From an uncultured Subdoligranulum sp. (GTDB lineage Bacteria; Bacillota_A; Clostridia; Oscillospirales; Ruminococcaceae), in the NCBI RefSeq assembly GCF_937890665.1, contig NZ_CALADU010000017.1:1-34895 (forward strand): 34,895 nt of DNA, written 5' to 3'. Shown piece after piece: positions 7,952 to 15,346 of this stretch. Below the pieces are notes generated by a model. That model made no database searches. It had not been told where the DNA came from and worked only from the letters and a program-made list of their open reading frames with translations. The translations under genes and the position numbers were made by a program. The stretch's first letter is position 1. Each line of letters opens with the position of its first letter.

Positions 7952-9535
7952 TTAGAAATGCTCCACGGCGGCGCGTTCCGCTTGCAAAGCAGCCTTGTAT
8001 CGTTCCAGGAACGCGGTAAATCCGCGCACATCCTCTTCCCGGGGTTCCAGGGTGGTGCCCATGGAGCCGGCAAAGATCTTCTGTTTCAGGTAATCCGCCA
8101 GGTTCAGCGGGCAGCCTTGCAGCACCGCCAGCCGATAGCCGGCCAGCAGGGCCATGCCGTAGGGGCCGCCTTCCCCGGCCGTTTCCATGACGGTGACGGG
8201 CGCCTGGGCAGCCGCCGCCAGATACCGCTGGGCAACACCGGGAGTCTTGAAGAGTCCGCCGTGGCCCAGCAGACGGTCCACCGCCACATTCTCCCCCTGG
8301 AGAATGTCCAGCCCGATCTTCAGGGTGGCCATGGCCGAATAGATGTGCGCCCGCATGAGGTTGGGCAGAGAGAAGTCGCTGCCCGCCGTGCGCAGCAGCA
8401 GCGGATGGCCCGCGTCAAAGTGGGTCACTCCCTCGCCGGAATAGTAGTTCACCGGCACCACATCGCCGCAGTCCGGTGCGCCCTCCAGCGAGGCATTGAA
8501 AAACAGCGGGAACAACTGGGATGCCGGCACTTGTGTGCCGCACAGAGCCGCCACCTGGCCAAACAGGTTCACCCAGGCGTTCAGGTCGCTGGTGCAGTTG
8601 TTGCAGTGGACCATGGCCACCGGAGCTCCGTCCGGTGTGGTGACCAGATCGATCTCGGGGTAGACGTTTTTCAGCATCTTTTCCAGCACCACCATGGCAA
8701 AAATGGAGGTACCTGCACTCACATTGCCGGTACGCACCGCCACCGTATTGGTGGCAGCCATACCGGTCCCGGCATCTCCCTCGGGCGGACAGACCGGCAC
8801 GCCGGGGGACAACGTACCGGTGGGGTCCAACAGATGTGCCCCCGTCTCCGTGAGGGATCCGGCATCCTGCCCGGCGCAGAGCACCCGGGGCAGCAGGTCC
8901 TGCAGGCGATAGGGCATTCCGGCCCCTGCCAGCAGTTCATCGAAACTGGCCATCATGGCGGCGTCGTAGTCGCAGGCGGCACTGTCGATAGGGAATATGC
9001 CCGAGGCATCCCCGATGCCCAGCACCTTTTCCCCTGTGAGCTGCCAGTGCACATACCCCGCCAGCGTGGTCAGGAAGTCAATGTTCCTGACGTGGCTTTC
9101 CCCGTTGAGGATGGCCTGGTAGAGATGGGCCACGCTCCACCGCTGGGGAATGTTGAAGTGGAACCGCTGGGTCAGCGCCTCGGCGGCAGTCTGGGTGGTG
9201 GTGTTGCGCCAGGTGCGGAAAGCGGCCAACTGGTGGCCGTCCCGGTCGAAGGGCAGATAGCCGTGCATCATGGCGGAAACACCCAGGGCCCCCACCGTGG
9301 TCAGCGGTTCGCCGTAAGTTTTCTGATACTCTTCGGCCAGATGGCGGTAGGCATCCTGGATGCCCTCCCAGACTTCCGTCAGGGGGTAGGTCCAGTACCC
9401 GCCCTCAAAATGGTTTTCCCAGTCGTGGGCGCCGCTGACCAGCACCGAACCGTCGGGGCCCGCCAGCACTGCCTTGATGCGGGTAGAGCCCAGCTCAATG
9501 CCCAGCGCAGTGGATTTTTGTTCAATTTTTTTCAT
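7952..9535 (-). CDS. FGGY carbohydrate kinase, probable L-ribulokinase
   Basis: A 527-residue sugar kinase. [13 protein letters not shown] at the start is the first phosphate loop; the catalytic-base region reads [10 protein letters not shown] and the second ATP region [14 protein letters not shown]. It differs from classical AraB and XylB in these motifs and belongs to the FGGY group often seen beside araA/araD in Firmicutes, so L-ribulose is the likely substrate, with xylulose as alternative. The ATG at 9535 (MKKIEQKS) is preferred to the longer frame, which would run through the divergent regulator gene. It is the first gene of kinase-tal-chimera and is divergent from the AraC regulator. 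No araB candidate exists elsewhere in the window. Confidence 0.88.
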   Translation of the reverse strand: MKKIEQKSTALGIELGSTRIKAVLAGPDGSVLVSGAHDWENHFEGGYWTYPLTEVWEGIQDAYRHLAEEYQKTYGEPLTTVGALGVSAMMHGYLPFDRDGHQLAAFRTWRNTTTQTAAEALTQRFHFNIPQRWSVAHLYQAILNGESHVRNIDFLTTLAGYVHWQLTGEKVLGIGDASGIFPIDSAACDYDAAMMASFDELLAGAGMPYRLQDLLPRVLCAGQDAGSLTETGAHLLDPTGTLSPGVPVCPPEGDAGTGMAATNTVAVRTGNVSAGTSIFAMVVLEKMLKNVYPEIDLVTTPDGAPVAMVHCNNCTSDLNAWVNLFGQVAALCGTQVPASQLFPLFFNASLEGAPDCGDVVPVNYYSGEGVTHFDAGHPLLLRTAGSDFSLPNLMRAHIYSAMATLKIGLDILQGENVAVDRLLGHGGLFKTPGVAQRYLAAAAQAPVTVMETAGEGGPYGMALLAGYRLAVLQGCPLNLADYLKQKIFAGSMGTTLEPREEDVRGFTAFLERYKAALQAERAAVEHF

Positions 9536-9572
9536 AAGATCACCGCCTGTGAGATAGAGAATGGAGAGAAGA

Positions 9573-9601
9573 TTGACAGCGCCGCCGGCGCCATTTACAA
9601 T
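9573..9601 (+). promoter_or_regulatory. Promoter of the araC-like gene
   Basis: TTGACA at 9573-9578 and TACAAT at 9596-9601 are 17 bases apart, a near-consensus sigma-A promoter. The spacer is very GC-rich. AAGGAGG follows at 9620-9626 and the ATG at 9635. Confidence 0.75.
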
Positions 9602-9634
9602 ACAGATAAAGGGACAAACAAGGAGGCGAGGGAC

Positions 9635-10480
9635 ATGGGTGCGGTCTTCGACAAGAAAGAACTGCTGGTTCTTCTTCAGGATTTTTACGAATTGACCAGT
9701 TTGCGCACCGTCGTGTTTGACGAGTGGGGCGTGGATGTTTTGTCCTATCCTTCGGATCTGCCGGCCTTTTGCCAACTGGTGCGAGCTACCCCGGAAGGGG
9801 CACTGGGTTGCCGGCTATGTGACCAGAAAGCCTGCCGCCAGGCCCGGCAGGAGCGCAAAACGCTGATCTATCCCTGCCATGCCGGCCTGATCGAGGCCAT
9901 CACCCCCATCCAGGTGGACGGAGTAGTGGTGGGCTATCTGCTGCTGAGCCACATTGTGCAGGGGGCAGACGAGGACGCGGAATGGTGCCGGGCCCGGGAA
10001 CTGTGCCGGAAGTACGGCATTGCGGAGGAGGACCTGTCCAAAGCCTACCGGCAGCTGCCCCGCACCCCCTACCGCATTTTGCGCGCGGCCGGGGATTTGC
10101 TTTCCTTTTCGGCCCAGGCGCTGTGTCAGGCCCAGATGGCCCGGCTGGTGCCCGGTAGCCTGAAAGAACGGCTCAACCACTTTGTATTGGAACATCTGGC
10201 CGAAGATCTTTCCAGCGAGCGGATCTGCACCGCGTTGGGCGTGGGGCGCACAGCGCTGTATGAGCTTTCCAAACAGACCTACGGCTGCGGCATCCATGAG
10301 TATGTGCGGCAGTTGCGCATCCGGCACGCCATGCAGCTGCTCACCACCACCAAGCTGACCAACAGCGAAATCTGCCAGAAAATCGGCATTGCCGACTACA
10401 ACTATTTTTTCCGGGTATTTCGCAAGCAGACCGGTTTTACGCCCCAGGCTTATCGCAAACAGTTCGGGGAAACGGACTGA
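9635..10480 (+). CDS. AraC-family regulator with PocR ligand domain
   Basis: A 281-residue protein. The first ~165 residues look like a PocR-type sensory domain with a Cys cluster (CRLCDQKAC, then YPCHAGLIEAITPI and GYLLLSH). The last ~100 form the double HTH of AraC proteins (ERICTALGVGRTALYELSK and NSEICQKIGIADYNYFFRVFRKQTG). It is divergent from the kinase and has its own strong promoter. Its neighbours suggest an arabinose-responsive activator of araA-araD-xfp and kinase-tal; the TGTTCG pairs at 6499-6524 and 10535-10560 are candidate sites. The ligand is inferred. The usual Firmicute arabinose repressor AraR (GntR type) is not present in the window. Confidence 0.9.
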   Translation: MGAVFDKKELLVLLQDFYELTSLRTVVFDEWGVDVLSYPSDLPAFCQLVRATPEGALGCRLCDQKACRQARQERKTLIYPCHAGLIEAITPIQVDGVVVGYLLLSHIVQGADEDAEWCRARELCRKYGIAEEDLSKAYRQLPRTPYRILRAAGDLLSFSAQALCQAQMARLVPGSLKERLNHFVLEHLAEDLSSERICTALGVGRTALYELSKQTYGCGIHEYVRQLRIRHAMQLLTTTKLTNSEICQKIGIADYNYFFRVFRKQTGFTPQAYRKQFGETD

Positions 10481-10497
10481 GCGCTGGTTCTGTGTTT

Positions 10498-10560
10498 ATC
10501 ATACATCCTGCGTCTGGCAACGGATAGTCATGGATGTTCATTTTACTGGATTTTTGTTCG
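10498..10560 (-). promoter_or_regulatory. Second copy of the araA-type promoter, pointing into araC from behind
   Basis: TGTTCA (10535-10540) and TGTTCG (10555-10560) are 20 bases apart, followed on the minus strand by TATGAT (complement 10498-10503), the same order and near-same spacing as upstream of araA. About three quarters of the bases match 6461-6524. It starts only 18 bases after the araC stop and reads leftward, antisense to that gene and toward the kinase. Confidence 0.55.
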
Positions 10561-10585
10561 CTTTTTTTCGGATTGATTCTTGCAG

Positions 10586-10650
10586 ACGCAAAGGCAGCCT
10601 TCTTCCGACGGACCCCAAGGGACCGCCGGGAAAGAGGGCTGCCTTTGCGT
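10586..10650. terminator. Long hairpin between convergent araC-like and gtrA-like genes
   Basis: A 14-bp perfect stem (10586-10599 with 10637-10650) continues as an imperfect stem of about 27 bp in total. No strong T-run follows on either side. It is probably a two-way terminator; a small hairpin repeat is the alternative. Confidence 0.5.
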
Positions 10651-10706
10651 TTGATTCAGGTTGTCTTTTCAGACGCTGCCTATGGCTTTTTGTGGAGAAA
10701 GAATGG

Positions 10707-11375
10707 TTATGCCTTTTTCTGGCTGGGGAAAATCAGTTTCATAATGGGGAAGAACACCCAGAAGGCGATGCAGCACTGGAGGAACGCCGCGATCAGACCG
10801 CCGATGGCCTCCCCCAGGGTGCTGTACAGCCAAGGCTGATAGATTCCGTACAGGGCGTTGGCCCCCACCGTAATGACCAGGAAGGCCGCGAAATACCACA
10901 TGGCCTGCCAGGCGATATTGCCGCTGGACTTGAAGGTCACTTTGCGCTGCAGGAAGAAGCTGACAACCTGGGAGAGGATCAGCGGGATGAACGTTGCCAG
11001 AAAGTATGCAACCCCGCCGTGGGTCAGGTAACTGCCGGTGATGCCGTTGAGGGTCCTTGTCACCAGGGTGTTGACCGGTCCGCCGGTAAAGTTGAAAACA
11101 TAGTAGGGGTTCAGCCCGCTGACGGTCTGCCCTACGGCGGTCACCGTGGTCATGGTCTGGGGATCACCGATTGGGCCGAACAGATACAGGTCCACATTCA
11201 CCAGGCTGGTGCTGCCCAGAATGGGCTGCAAAACGGGAATGAGCACCAGCTGCACCACCGTGGCCAAGTTGCCCACCATAAAATAGGTGATGAACTGGGC
11301 AATCCGGGGGTGTGCTTTCCAGCAGCGGACCACCGCTTGCCAGGGCCCCTGCTTACCGGTACGACTCATGGTCAT
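10707..11375 (-). CDS. GtrA-like membrane protein
   Basis: A 222-residue protein with four hydrophobic segments: about residues 24-50 (ITYFMVGNLATVVQLVLIP), 133-157 (YFLATFIPLILSQVVSF), 173-195 and 198-222. FLQRKVTF after the second segment fits the GtrA/DPMS-like family, small membrane proteins linked to transfer of sugars or lipid-linked sugars for cell-surface polymers. The ATG at 11375 has AGGA upstream; it overlaps the end of the chimeric remnant by 23 bases. A large extracellular loop (LFGPIGDPQ to TGSYLTHG) between the first two segments is longer than usual for GtrA. It seems unrelated to arabinose use. Confidence 0.7.
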   Translation of the reverse strand: MTMSRTGKQGPWQAVVRCWKAHPRIAQFITYFMVGNLATVVQLVLIPVLQPILGSTSLVNVDLYLFGPIGDPQTMTTVTAVGQTVSGLNPYYVFNFTGGPVNTLVTRTLNGITGSYLTHGGVAYFLATFIPLILSQVVSFFLQRKVTFKSSGNIAWQAMWYFAAFLVITVGANALYGIYQPWLYSTLGEAIGGLIAAFLQCCIAFWVFFPIMKLIFPSQKKA

Positions 11376-11766
11376 TGCCTTCCTCTCTCCATGGGATTTC
11401 TGTCTGTGCCGACCCCAGCGGGCTTTCCGCCGCGACCTGCACAGGACCGGAGCCGTCCGGCCGCACAATGGCCAGCGCTTCTCCGTAGTAGGTGTCGGTG
11501 CTGGAGGTGAGATACCCCGTATCGTTATAGGGGCATCCGTTGCCCAGCCCCAGAAGGGTGCCGCCTTTGACCGAAACATGAATCAGGCCGCGGGTCAGCG
11601 GCTTGAGGGCTCCCTGCCCGTCGGTATACCGAAGGCGGACATAGGGTAATCCATGCTGTTGCAGGGCGTTCAATGTCTGCACTGTGGGTTGCCCATACGG
11701 GTTGTCCTCCCCCACGCTATCATTATCTCCCATGCAGATCATGGCGAAGCAGCTCTCACTGCTTTT
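11353..11766 (-). pseudogene. Chimera: MBL-fold protein piece joined to GH2 beta-galactosidase tail
   Basis: From the opening near 11766, the frame shows about 30 residues (SVGEDNPYGQPTVQTLNALQ) that match the end of the MBL domain of the lipoprotein at 25963-27111 (SVGEGNPYGHPTEQTMDALQ). After QQHG it changes to GGTLLGLGNGCPYNDTGYL and TYYGEALAIVRPDGSGP, the C-terminal beta-sandwich of glycoside hydrolase family 2 beta-galactosidases. Neither part has its catalytic domain. There is no clear ribosome-binding site for the ATG at 11742. It looks like the scar of a deletion that joined element DNA to a GH2 gene once lying before gtrA. Confidence 0.7.
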
Positions 11767-11905
11767 TCAGTAGAATGGATCGCTCGGCACAATCTCACCA
11801 CCTTGCCGGGGAGAGATTGTACGTCATGGCGCTTCTCTGATCACGCTTCTTACACCGGGAACGTACCTCCGTGCTGGGTATTCGGTTGTCAAGGTACGGG
11901 CAGTA

Positions 11906-12232
11906 CTACTGCGTCAGGGCAAAGTCGTGAAGAATGCTCTGTACGATCTCCTGGTCAGACTTGGAAACTTTTCGCATGATCCGATAGAGGAAGTCACGCT
12001 GTGTCGGGGTGAGGCGCGCATTCTTTGGCCGGTATCCATCTATGAAACCGATACCGCCATTGTATCGTCCCCTTGTGGTCTGAATGGGGTATGTAAGTGA
12101 GAGTACATCCACGTCGGTGCGGATGGTGCGGATGGATACATTGAACCGGGAAGCCAGATCTCGCATTTTAATGCGCATTTTTGCATCGCAAAGGATTTCG
12201 ATAATCTGACATCGACGCTCCATTGCATCCAT
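11906..12232 (-). CDS. HTH regulator of DeoR/HTH_11 type, module copy B
   Basis: A 108-residue paralogue of the protein at 124-450, with the same HTH (MRDLASRFNVSIRTIRTDVD) and a few conservative changes. The start and ribosome-binding site are identical to copy A. The downstream ORF that is open in copy A is frameshifted here within ten codons (near 11797-11827), and then the chimeric remnant begins. It is divergent from the XRE gene at 12684. Confidence 0.75.
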   Translation of the reverse strand: MDAMERRCQIIEILCDAKMRIKMRDLASRFNVSIRTIRTDVDVLSLTYPIQTTRGRYNGGIGFIDGYRPKNARLTPTQRDFLYRIMRKVSKSDQEIVQSILHDFALTQ

Positions 12233-12310
12233 CGCACCACCTCCCTTCCTTTGCCCTGTCTCTATCGTAATGGTTAAATAGGAAATAAACCTTACTATTT
12301 AAAAAATAAA
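12210..12310 (-). promoter_or_regulatory. Leader and operator of the HTH gene, copy B
   Basis: Identical to 428-528, with the inverted repeat at 12274-12281 and 12295-12302. See copy A for the proposed role. Confidence 0.55.
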
Positions 12311-12397
12311 ATTCCACGCATTGAATAACCTTTCTTTGGACATAGAAAAGTTTTATGCATGGTGGAGATCGGCACCCTACCGCAGAACATAAAACAA

Positions 12398-12444
12398 AAA
12401 GAGCAGAAGAGCTAGTGCCACAGGGCACCTGCTCTCTGCTCTTT
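12398..12444 (-). terminator. Hairpin with T-run ahead of the HTH gene, copy B
   Basis: The outer arms start AAAGAGCAG and end CTGCTCTTT, with an inner GTGCC/GGCAC stem. TTTTTGTTTT follows on the minus strand. Same place as 612-656 in copy A, with a different loop and extra inner pairing. Confidence 0.5.
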
Positions 12445-12608
12445 ACGGCAGGATAGAAATATTTTTCCTGGATGCTGCGTGTGTGCGCTATACGATCAGT
12501 TGAAAATAATGTTTTGTATTATTTTCTGGCGACGCTTTATTACAGCCAACCAAGTTTCCCCTTCCCAATTTAGAATTTTATTTCTTTTCAATATGGAATT
12601 TACATTCG

Positions 12609-12637
12609 TTCAACTTGCCAACAGACAACAATACAAT
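12609..12637 (+). promoter_or_regulatory. Promoter of XRE gene, module copy B
   Basis: TTCAAC (12609-12614) and TACAAT (12632-12637) with a 17-base spacer, as in copy A. Confidence 0.6.
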
Positions 12638-12683
12638 GTATTTAGCACGAAATTGTCGAAATTTGTTTCTTGGGGTGAAGGGG

Positions 12684-13043
12684 ATGTATGATGTTTCTGA
12701 AAAGCTCGCTGCCGTAGTGCAGGCTGCGCGAATCGCTCATGGCTTGACGCAGGAAGAGCTTGCCGAAACGATTGGTGTGACAGGGAAATCAATTTCCAAT
12801 ATTGAACGCGGCGTTGCCAACCCGGAATTTGAATCCATCTATCTGTTGTTCCGTTTTCTGGGCATCGATGCCAATGCAATCTTTTACCCGGAGCGTAGCG
12901 ATGTTGACACTATGCTGAATCAATTTCAGCGCATGCTTGCTGGCTGCACCGGTGACGAACTGGAGATGCTGTTATCCATCAATCGCGAGATCCTGATCCA
13001 CACACGGCGAATGGATGAAGTTGGCGAAGTAGAAACCGTTTAA
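12684..13043 (+). CDS. XRE-family repressor, module copy B
   Basis: A 119-residue Cro/CI-type protein (HTH with GLTQEELAETIGV and SISNIERGVANPEF at about residues 15-50), with the C-terminal DELEMLLSINREIL region. The ATG at 12684 follows GTGAAGGGG. Length and build fit Tn916 Orf9, the repressor of that element's transfer genes. It ends VGEVETV and a stop just before the hairpin at 13050-13081, showing the normal end that copy A has lost. It probably represses the divergent HTH operon; target inferred. Confidence 0.82.
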   Translation: MYDVSEKLAAVVQAARIAHGLTQEELAETIGVTGKSISNIERGVANPEFESIYLLFRFLGIDANAIFYPERSDVDTMLNQFQRMLAGCTGDELEMLLSINREILIHTRRMDEVGEVETV

Positions 13044-13049
13044 GAAAAT

Positions 13050-13081
13050 GGCCCGCTTTTCAGTTGCATGAAAAGCGGGCC
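13050..13081. terminator. Hairpin between convergent XRE and KTR genes, copy B
   Basis: A 13-bp perfect stem (13050-13062 with 13069-13081) with a six-base loop. Serves both directions between convergent genes; the T-runs are weak. Confidence 0.6.
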
Positions 13082-13087
13082 TTGCTG

Positions 13088-13318
13088 CTATTTATAGACC
13101 TTTGTGCAGGGATAGATTTTTCTTCGGATGATATCTACCCGCATTTCCTTTTTGCATTTCGGGCAATACATCGGGAAACGAAGCGCCAATGTATCTTGAT
13201 AAATCTTTGTTTTCGTCTTATTGTGGCAAACCGGGCAATTAACCCATACAGATTTTGCGGTACATTCATTTGCCAAACAGTCTGCTCTTTTTTTGGCGCC
13301 GCCTTTTACTACAAACAT
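13088..13318 (-). CDS. Cys-rich KTR protein, Tn916 Orf6-like, copy B
   Basis: A 76-residue zinc-ribbon protein with CPVC and CPKC pairs and KTKTK between them. It is about nine residues longer at the N-terminus than copy A, and that extension carries two extra Cys. The ATG lies directly after the rpe stop with only weak ribosome-binding signals, so translation may be coupled to rpe. This puts the KTR gene at the end of the tal-tkt-rpiB-rpe operon, in the relation orf6 has to tet(M) in Tn916. Confidence 0.72.
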   Translation of the reverse strand: MFVVKGGAKKRADCLANECTAKSVWVNCPVCHNKTKTKIYQDTLALRFPMYCPKCKKEMRVDIIRRKIYPCTKVYK

Positions 13319-13975
13319 CTACGGTTTTGCCTTCTCCGAACGCAATGCACACACATTTTGATATATGTTTCCATAGAAAACCGCACTACCCGCCACAATG
13401 CTCCGTGCCCCGGCCGCATAGGCGCCGGGCAGGGTACCAGGGGTGATGCCGCCATCCACCTGGATGACGGTATTTCTCCCCTGCCCTTGCAGCAGACTTT
13501 TGGCAGCAGCGATCTTCTCGTTGCTGCCGGGCAGATAGACCTGCCCACCGCGACCGGGGTGTACCGTCATCAGCAGCAGCTGCGAAATTTGGGCCAGGTA
13601 CGGCAGGGCCGATTCCACCGGCGTTTCGGGGTTGAGTACCAGCCCGGCTTGCATCCCGGCGGCGCAGATGGCCCGCAGGGCCGCTTCCGGCCCGCCCGGG
13701 ATCTCGTAATGGACCGAGACCCGCTTTACCCCCAGTTCCTCCAGTTCCGGCAGAAAATCCAGCGGCTTTTCCACCATCAGGTGAACGTCTAGGGGTTTGG
13801 TGGTCAGGCGTTCCATCGTACGCACCATGCCCGTACCAAAGGAGATGGCCGGCACAAAGTGCCCGTCCATCACGTCGATGTGAAAGGCATCCACACCGGC
13901 GGCATTGGCCGCCCGCATGTCCCGCTCCAGATTGGCAAAGTCGGCGGCCAGAATGGATGCACACAGTTCAAACAT
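13319..13975 (-). CDS. rpe: Ribulose-phosphate 3-epimerase
   Basis: A 218-residue TIM-barrel enzyme interconverting ribulose-5-P and xylulose-5-P. Motifs: SILAADFANLERD at the start, DVMDGHFVPAISFG with the catalytic Asp, HLMVEKP, MTVHPGRGGQ and VDGGITP with the second Asp, then GARSIVAGSAVF for phosphate binding. The ATG at 13975 overlaps the rpiB stop (TAATG), so translation is coupled. The last ~15 residues are unusual, perhaps because the gene end lies at the seam with the Tn916-like module. Confidence 0.95.
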   Translation of the reverse strand: MFELCASILAADFANLERDMRAANAAGVDAFHIDVMDGHFVPAISFGTGMVRTMERLTTKPLDVHLMVEKPLDFLPELEELGVKRVSVHYEIPGGPEAALRAICAAGMQAGLVLNPETPVESALPYLAQISQLLLMTVHPGRGGQVYLPGSNEKIAAAKSLLQGQGRNTVIQVDGGITPGTLPGAYAAGARSIVAGSAVFYGNIYQNVCALRSEKAKP

Positions 13976-14406
13976 TATTCTTCCTCCAGCTGGGATACCC
14001 GACGGCTGTGACGCTCCTCCTCCGAGAAAGGCGTGTCCAGGAAGATGTCCACGATCTCCAGCGCCAGGCCGGGTCCGGTGACCAGCGCGCCCAGAGCAAG
14101 CACGTTGGCGTTGTTGTGCAGCCGGGTGGCTTTGGCAGAGAAGCAATCCCCGCACAGCGCGCAGCGGATGCCGGGCACCTTGTTGGCGGCGATGGAGATG
14201 CCGATGCCGGTGCTACAGATGACGATGCCTTTTTCGCACTCGCCCGATGCCACGGCATGGGCCACCGCCTTGCCATAGACGGGGTAATCCACCGAAGCGG
14301 TAGAATCACAGCCGAAGTCCCGGTATTCCAGTCCGCGCTGCCGCAGGTGAGCCAAAATCTTCTGCTTGAGTTCGTATCCGCCGTGGTCGCAGCCGATGGC
14401 GATCAT
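13975..14406 (-). CDS. rpiB: Ribose-5-phosphate isomerase B
   Basis: A 143-residue RpiB/LacA-type isomerase (ribose-5-P to ribulose-5-P). DHGGYELKQ at the start and ICSTGIGISIAANK (catalytic Cys and anion hole), plus RLHNNANVLALG, are diagnostic. It starts one base after the tktC stop and overlaps rpe. The direct pathway neighbours make RpiB far more likely than a galactose-6-P isomerase subunit. Confidence 0.95.
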   Translation of the reverse strand: MIAIGCDHGGYELKQKILAHLRQRGLEYRDFGCDSTASVDYPVYGKAVAHAVASGECEKGIVICSTGIGISIAANKVPGIRCALCGDCFSAKATRLHNNANVLALGALVTGPGLALEIVDIFLDTPFSEEERHSRRVSQLEEE

Positions 14407-14407
14407 C

Positions 14408-15346
14408 TTACACCAGCTCCTTTACAGCGGCGATTATGGCGTCGGAACGCAGGCCGAACTGCTCCAGCAGATCCCAGGCGGGGCCAGAGTGACCGAAAAC
14501 GTCCTTCACTCCTACCCGGCGCATCTTCGTCGGGCACTGCTCGCCCAGTACGGCGGCCACGGCTTCGCCCAGACCGCCCAGGATGCTGTGCTCCTCGCAG
14601 GTGACGACGGCACCGCACTCTTTGGCCGCTTTGACGACCAGTTCCTCGTCCAGCGGCTTGATGGTGCACAGGTTGATCACCCGGGCCTGGATGCCCTCGT
14701 TCTTCAGCTGCTCGGCGGCAATGAGGGCCTCGTTCACTTCCAGGCCGGTGGCAAAAATGGCCACATCATTGCCCTCGGTGAGCTGTTCGCCCTTGCCGAT
14801 CTCGAACTGGAAAGCAGATTCATCATGGAACACCGGCACCGCCAGGCGGCCAAACCGCAGGTAGACGGGGCCCTGGTGCTCATAGGCAGCCTTGACGGCG
14901 GCCCGGGCTTCCACGTCGTCCGACGGGCAGAGCACCGTCATGCCGGGGATGGAGCGCATGAGCGCAAAATCCTCGCAGCACTGGTGGGAGGCACCATCCT
15001 CCCCTACCGAGATGCCGCCGTGGGTGGCACCGATCTTCACGTTCAGGTGGGGGTAGCCGATGGAGTTGCGGACCTGCTCAAAGGCGCGGCCGGCGGCGAA
15101 CATGGCAAAGCTGGAGGCAAAGGGCACCAGCCCCATAGCCGCCATACCGGCGGCGGTGGCCATCATGTTGCTCTCGGCAATGCCGCAGTCAAAATGGCGG
15201 TCGGGATAGGCTTTTTTGAAGACGCCGGTCTTGGTGGCGGCGGCCAAATCGGCGTCCAGCACCACCACGTCGGGGTGATCTTTTGCCAGTTCTACCAGCG
15301 CGGCGCCGTAGCTGTCGCGGGTGGCAATTTTTTTGACCTCACTCAT
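14408..15346 (-). CDS. tktC: Transketolase, C-terminal subunit
   Basis: A 312-residue subunit carrying the pyrimidine-binding and C-terminal domains of transketolase. Visible: RDSYGAALVELAKDHPDVVVLDADL, the catalytic Glu region GIAESNMMATAAG, and the C-terminal domain CEEHSILGGLGEAVA. Together with tktN it moves two-carbon units between xylulose-5-P and ribose-5-P or erythrose-4-P. The start codon overlaps the tktN stop (ATGA). Split transketolases are common in Firmicutes and archaea. Confidence 0.95.
   Translation of the reverse strand: MSEVKKIATRDSYGAALVELAKDHPDVVVLDADLAAATKTGVFKKAYPDRHFDCGIAESNMMATAAGMAAMGLVPFASSFAMFAAGRAFEQVRNSIGYPHLNVKIGATHGGISVGEDGASHQCCEDFALMRSIPGMTVLCPSDDVEARAAVKAAYEHQGPVYLRFGRLAVPVFHDESAFQFEIGKGEQLTEGNDVAIFATGLEVNEALIAAEQLKNEGIQARVINLCTIKPLDEELVVKAAKECGAVVTCEEHSILGGLGEAVAAVLGEQCPTKMRRVGVKDVFGHSGPAWDLLEQFGLRSDAIIAAVKELV

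Larger units (their letters stand above)
12233..12683. other. Divergent control region of module copy B
   Basis: Contains the shared HTH leader, a minus-strand hairpin at 12398-12444 followed by TTTTTGTTTT (15/14-bp outer stem with one bulge, and an inner GTGCC/GGCAC stem), and the XRE promoter at 12609-12637. No gene is seen. Confidence 0.55.
11783..13318. repeat. Tn916-like regulatory module, copy B (direct repeat of 1-1518)
   Basis: This is the second copy of the HTH / control region / XRE / KTR module, in the same orientation as copy A. It starts at the seam with a chimeric gene remnant (11353-11766). Its right end touches rpe, whose stop lies directly upstream of the KTR start. The XRE gene here has the normal reading frame, and the small ORF after the HTH gene is frameshifted relative to copy A. 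Two direct copies about 11.8 kb apart could recombine and excise or amplify the araA-D/xfp/kinase/araC segment; that is inference. Confidence 0.7.

Noticed and set aside
7958..9634. Long plus-strand open frame leading into the araC-like gene
   Set aside because: It is the antisense of the kinase gene in GC-rich sequence; AAGGAGG before the ATG at 9635 and the family length fix the regulator start there.
9535..9775. Kinase start further upstream
   Set aside because: It would overlap the divergent promoter and regulator; MKKIEQKS followed by the phosphate loop is the normal family start.
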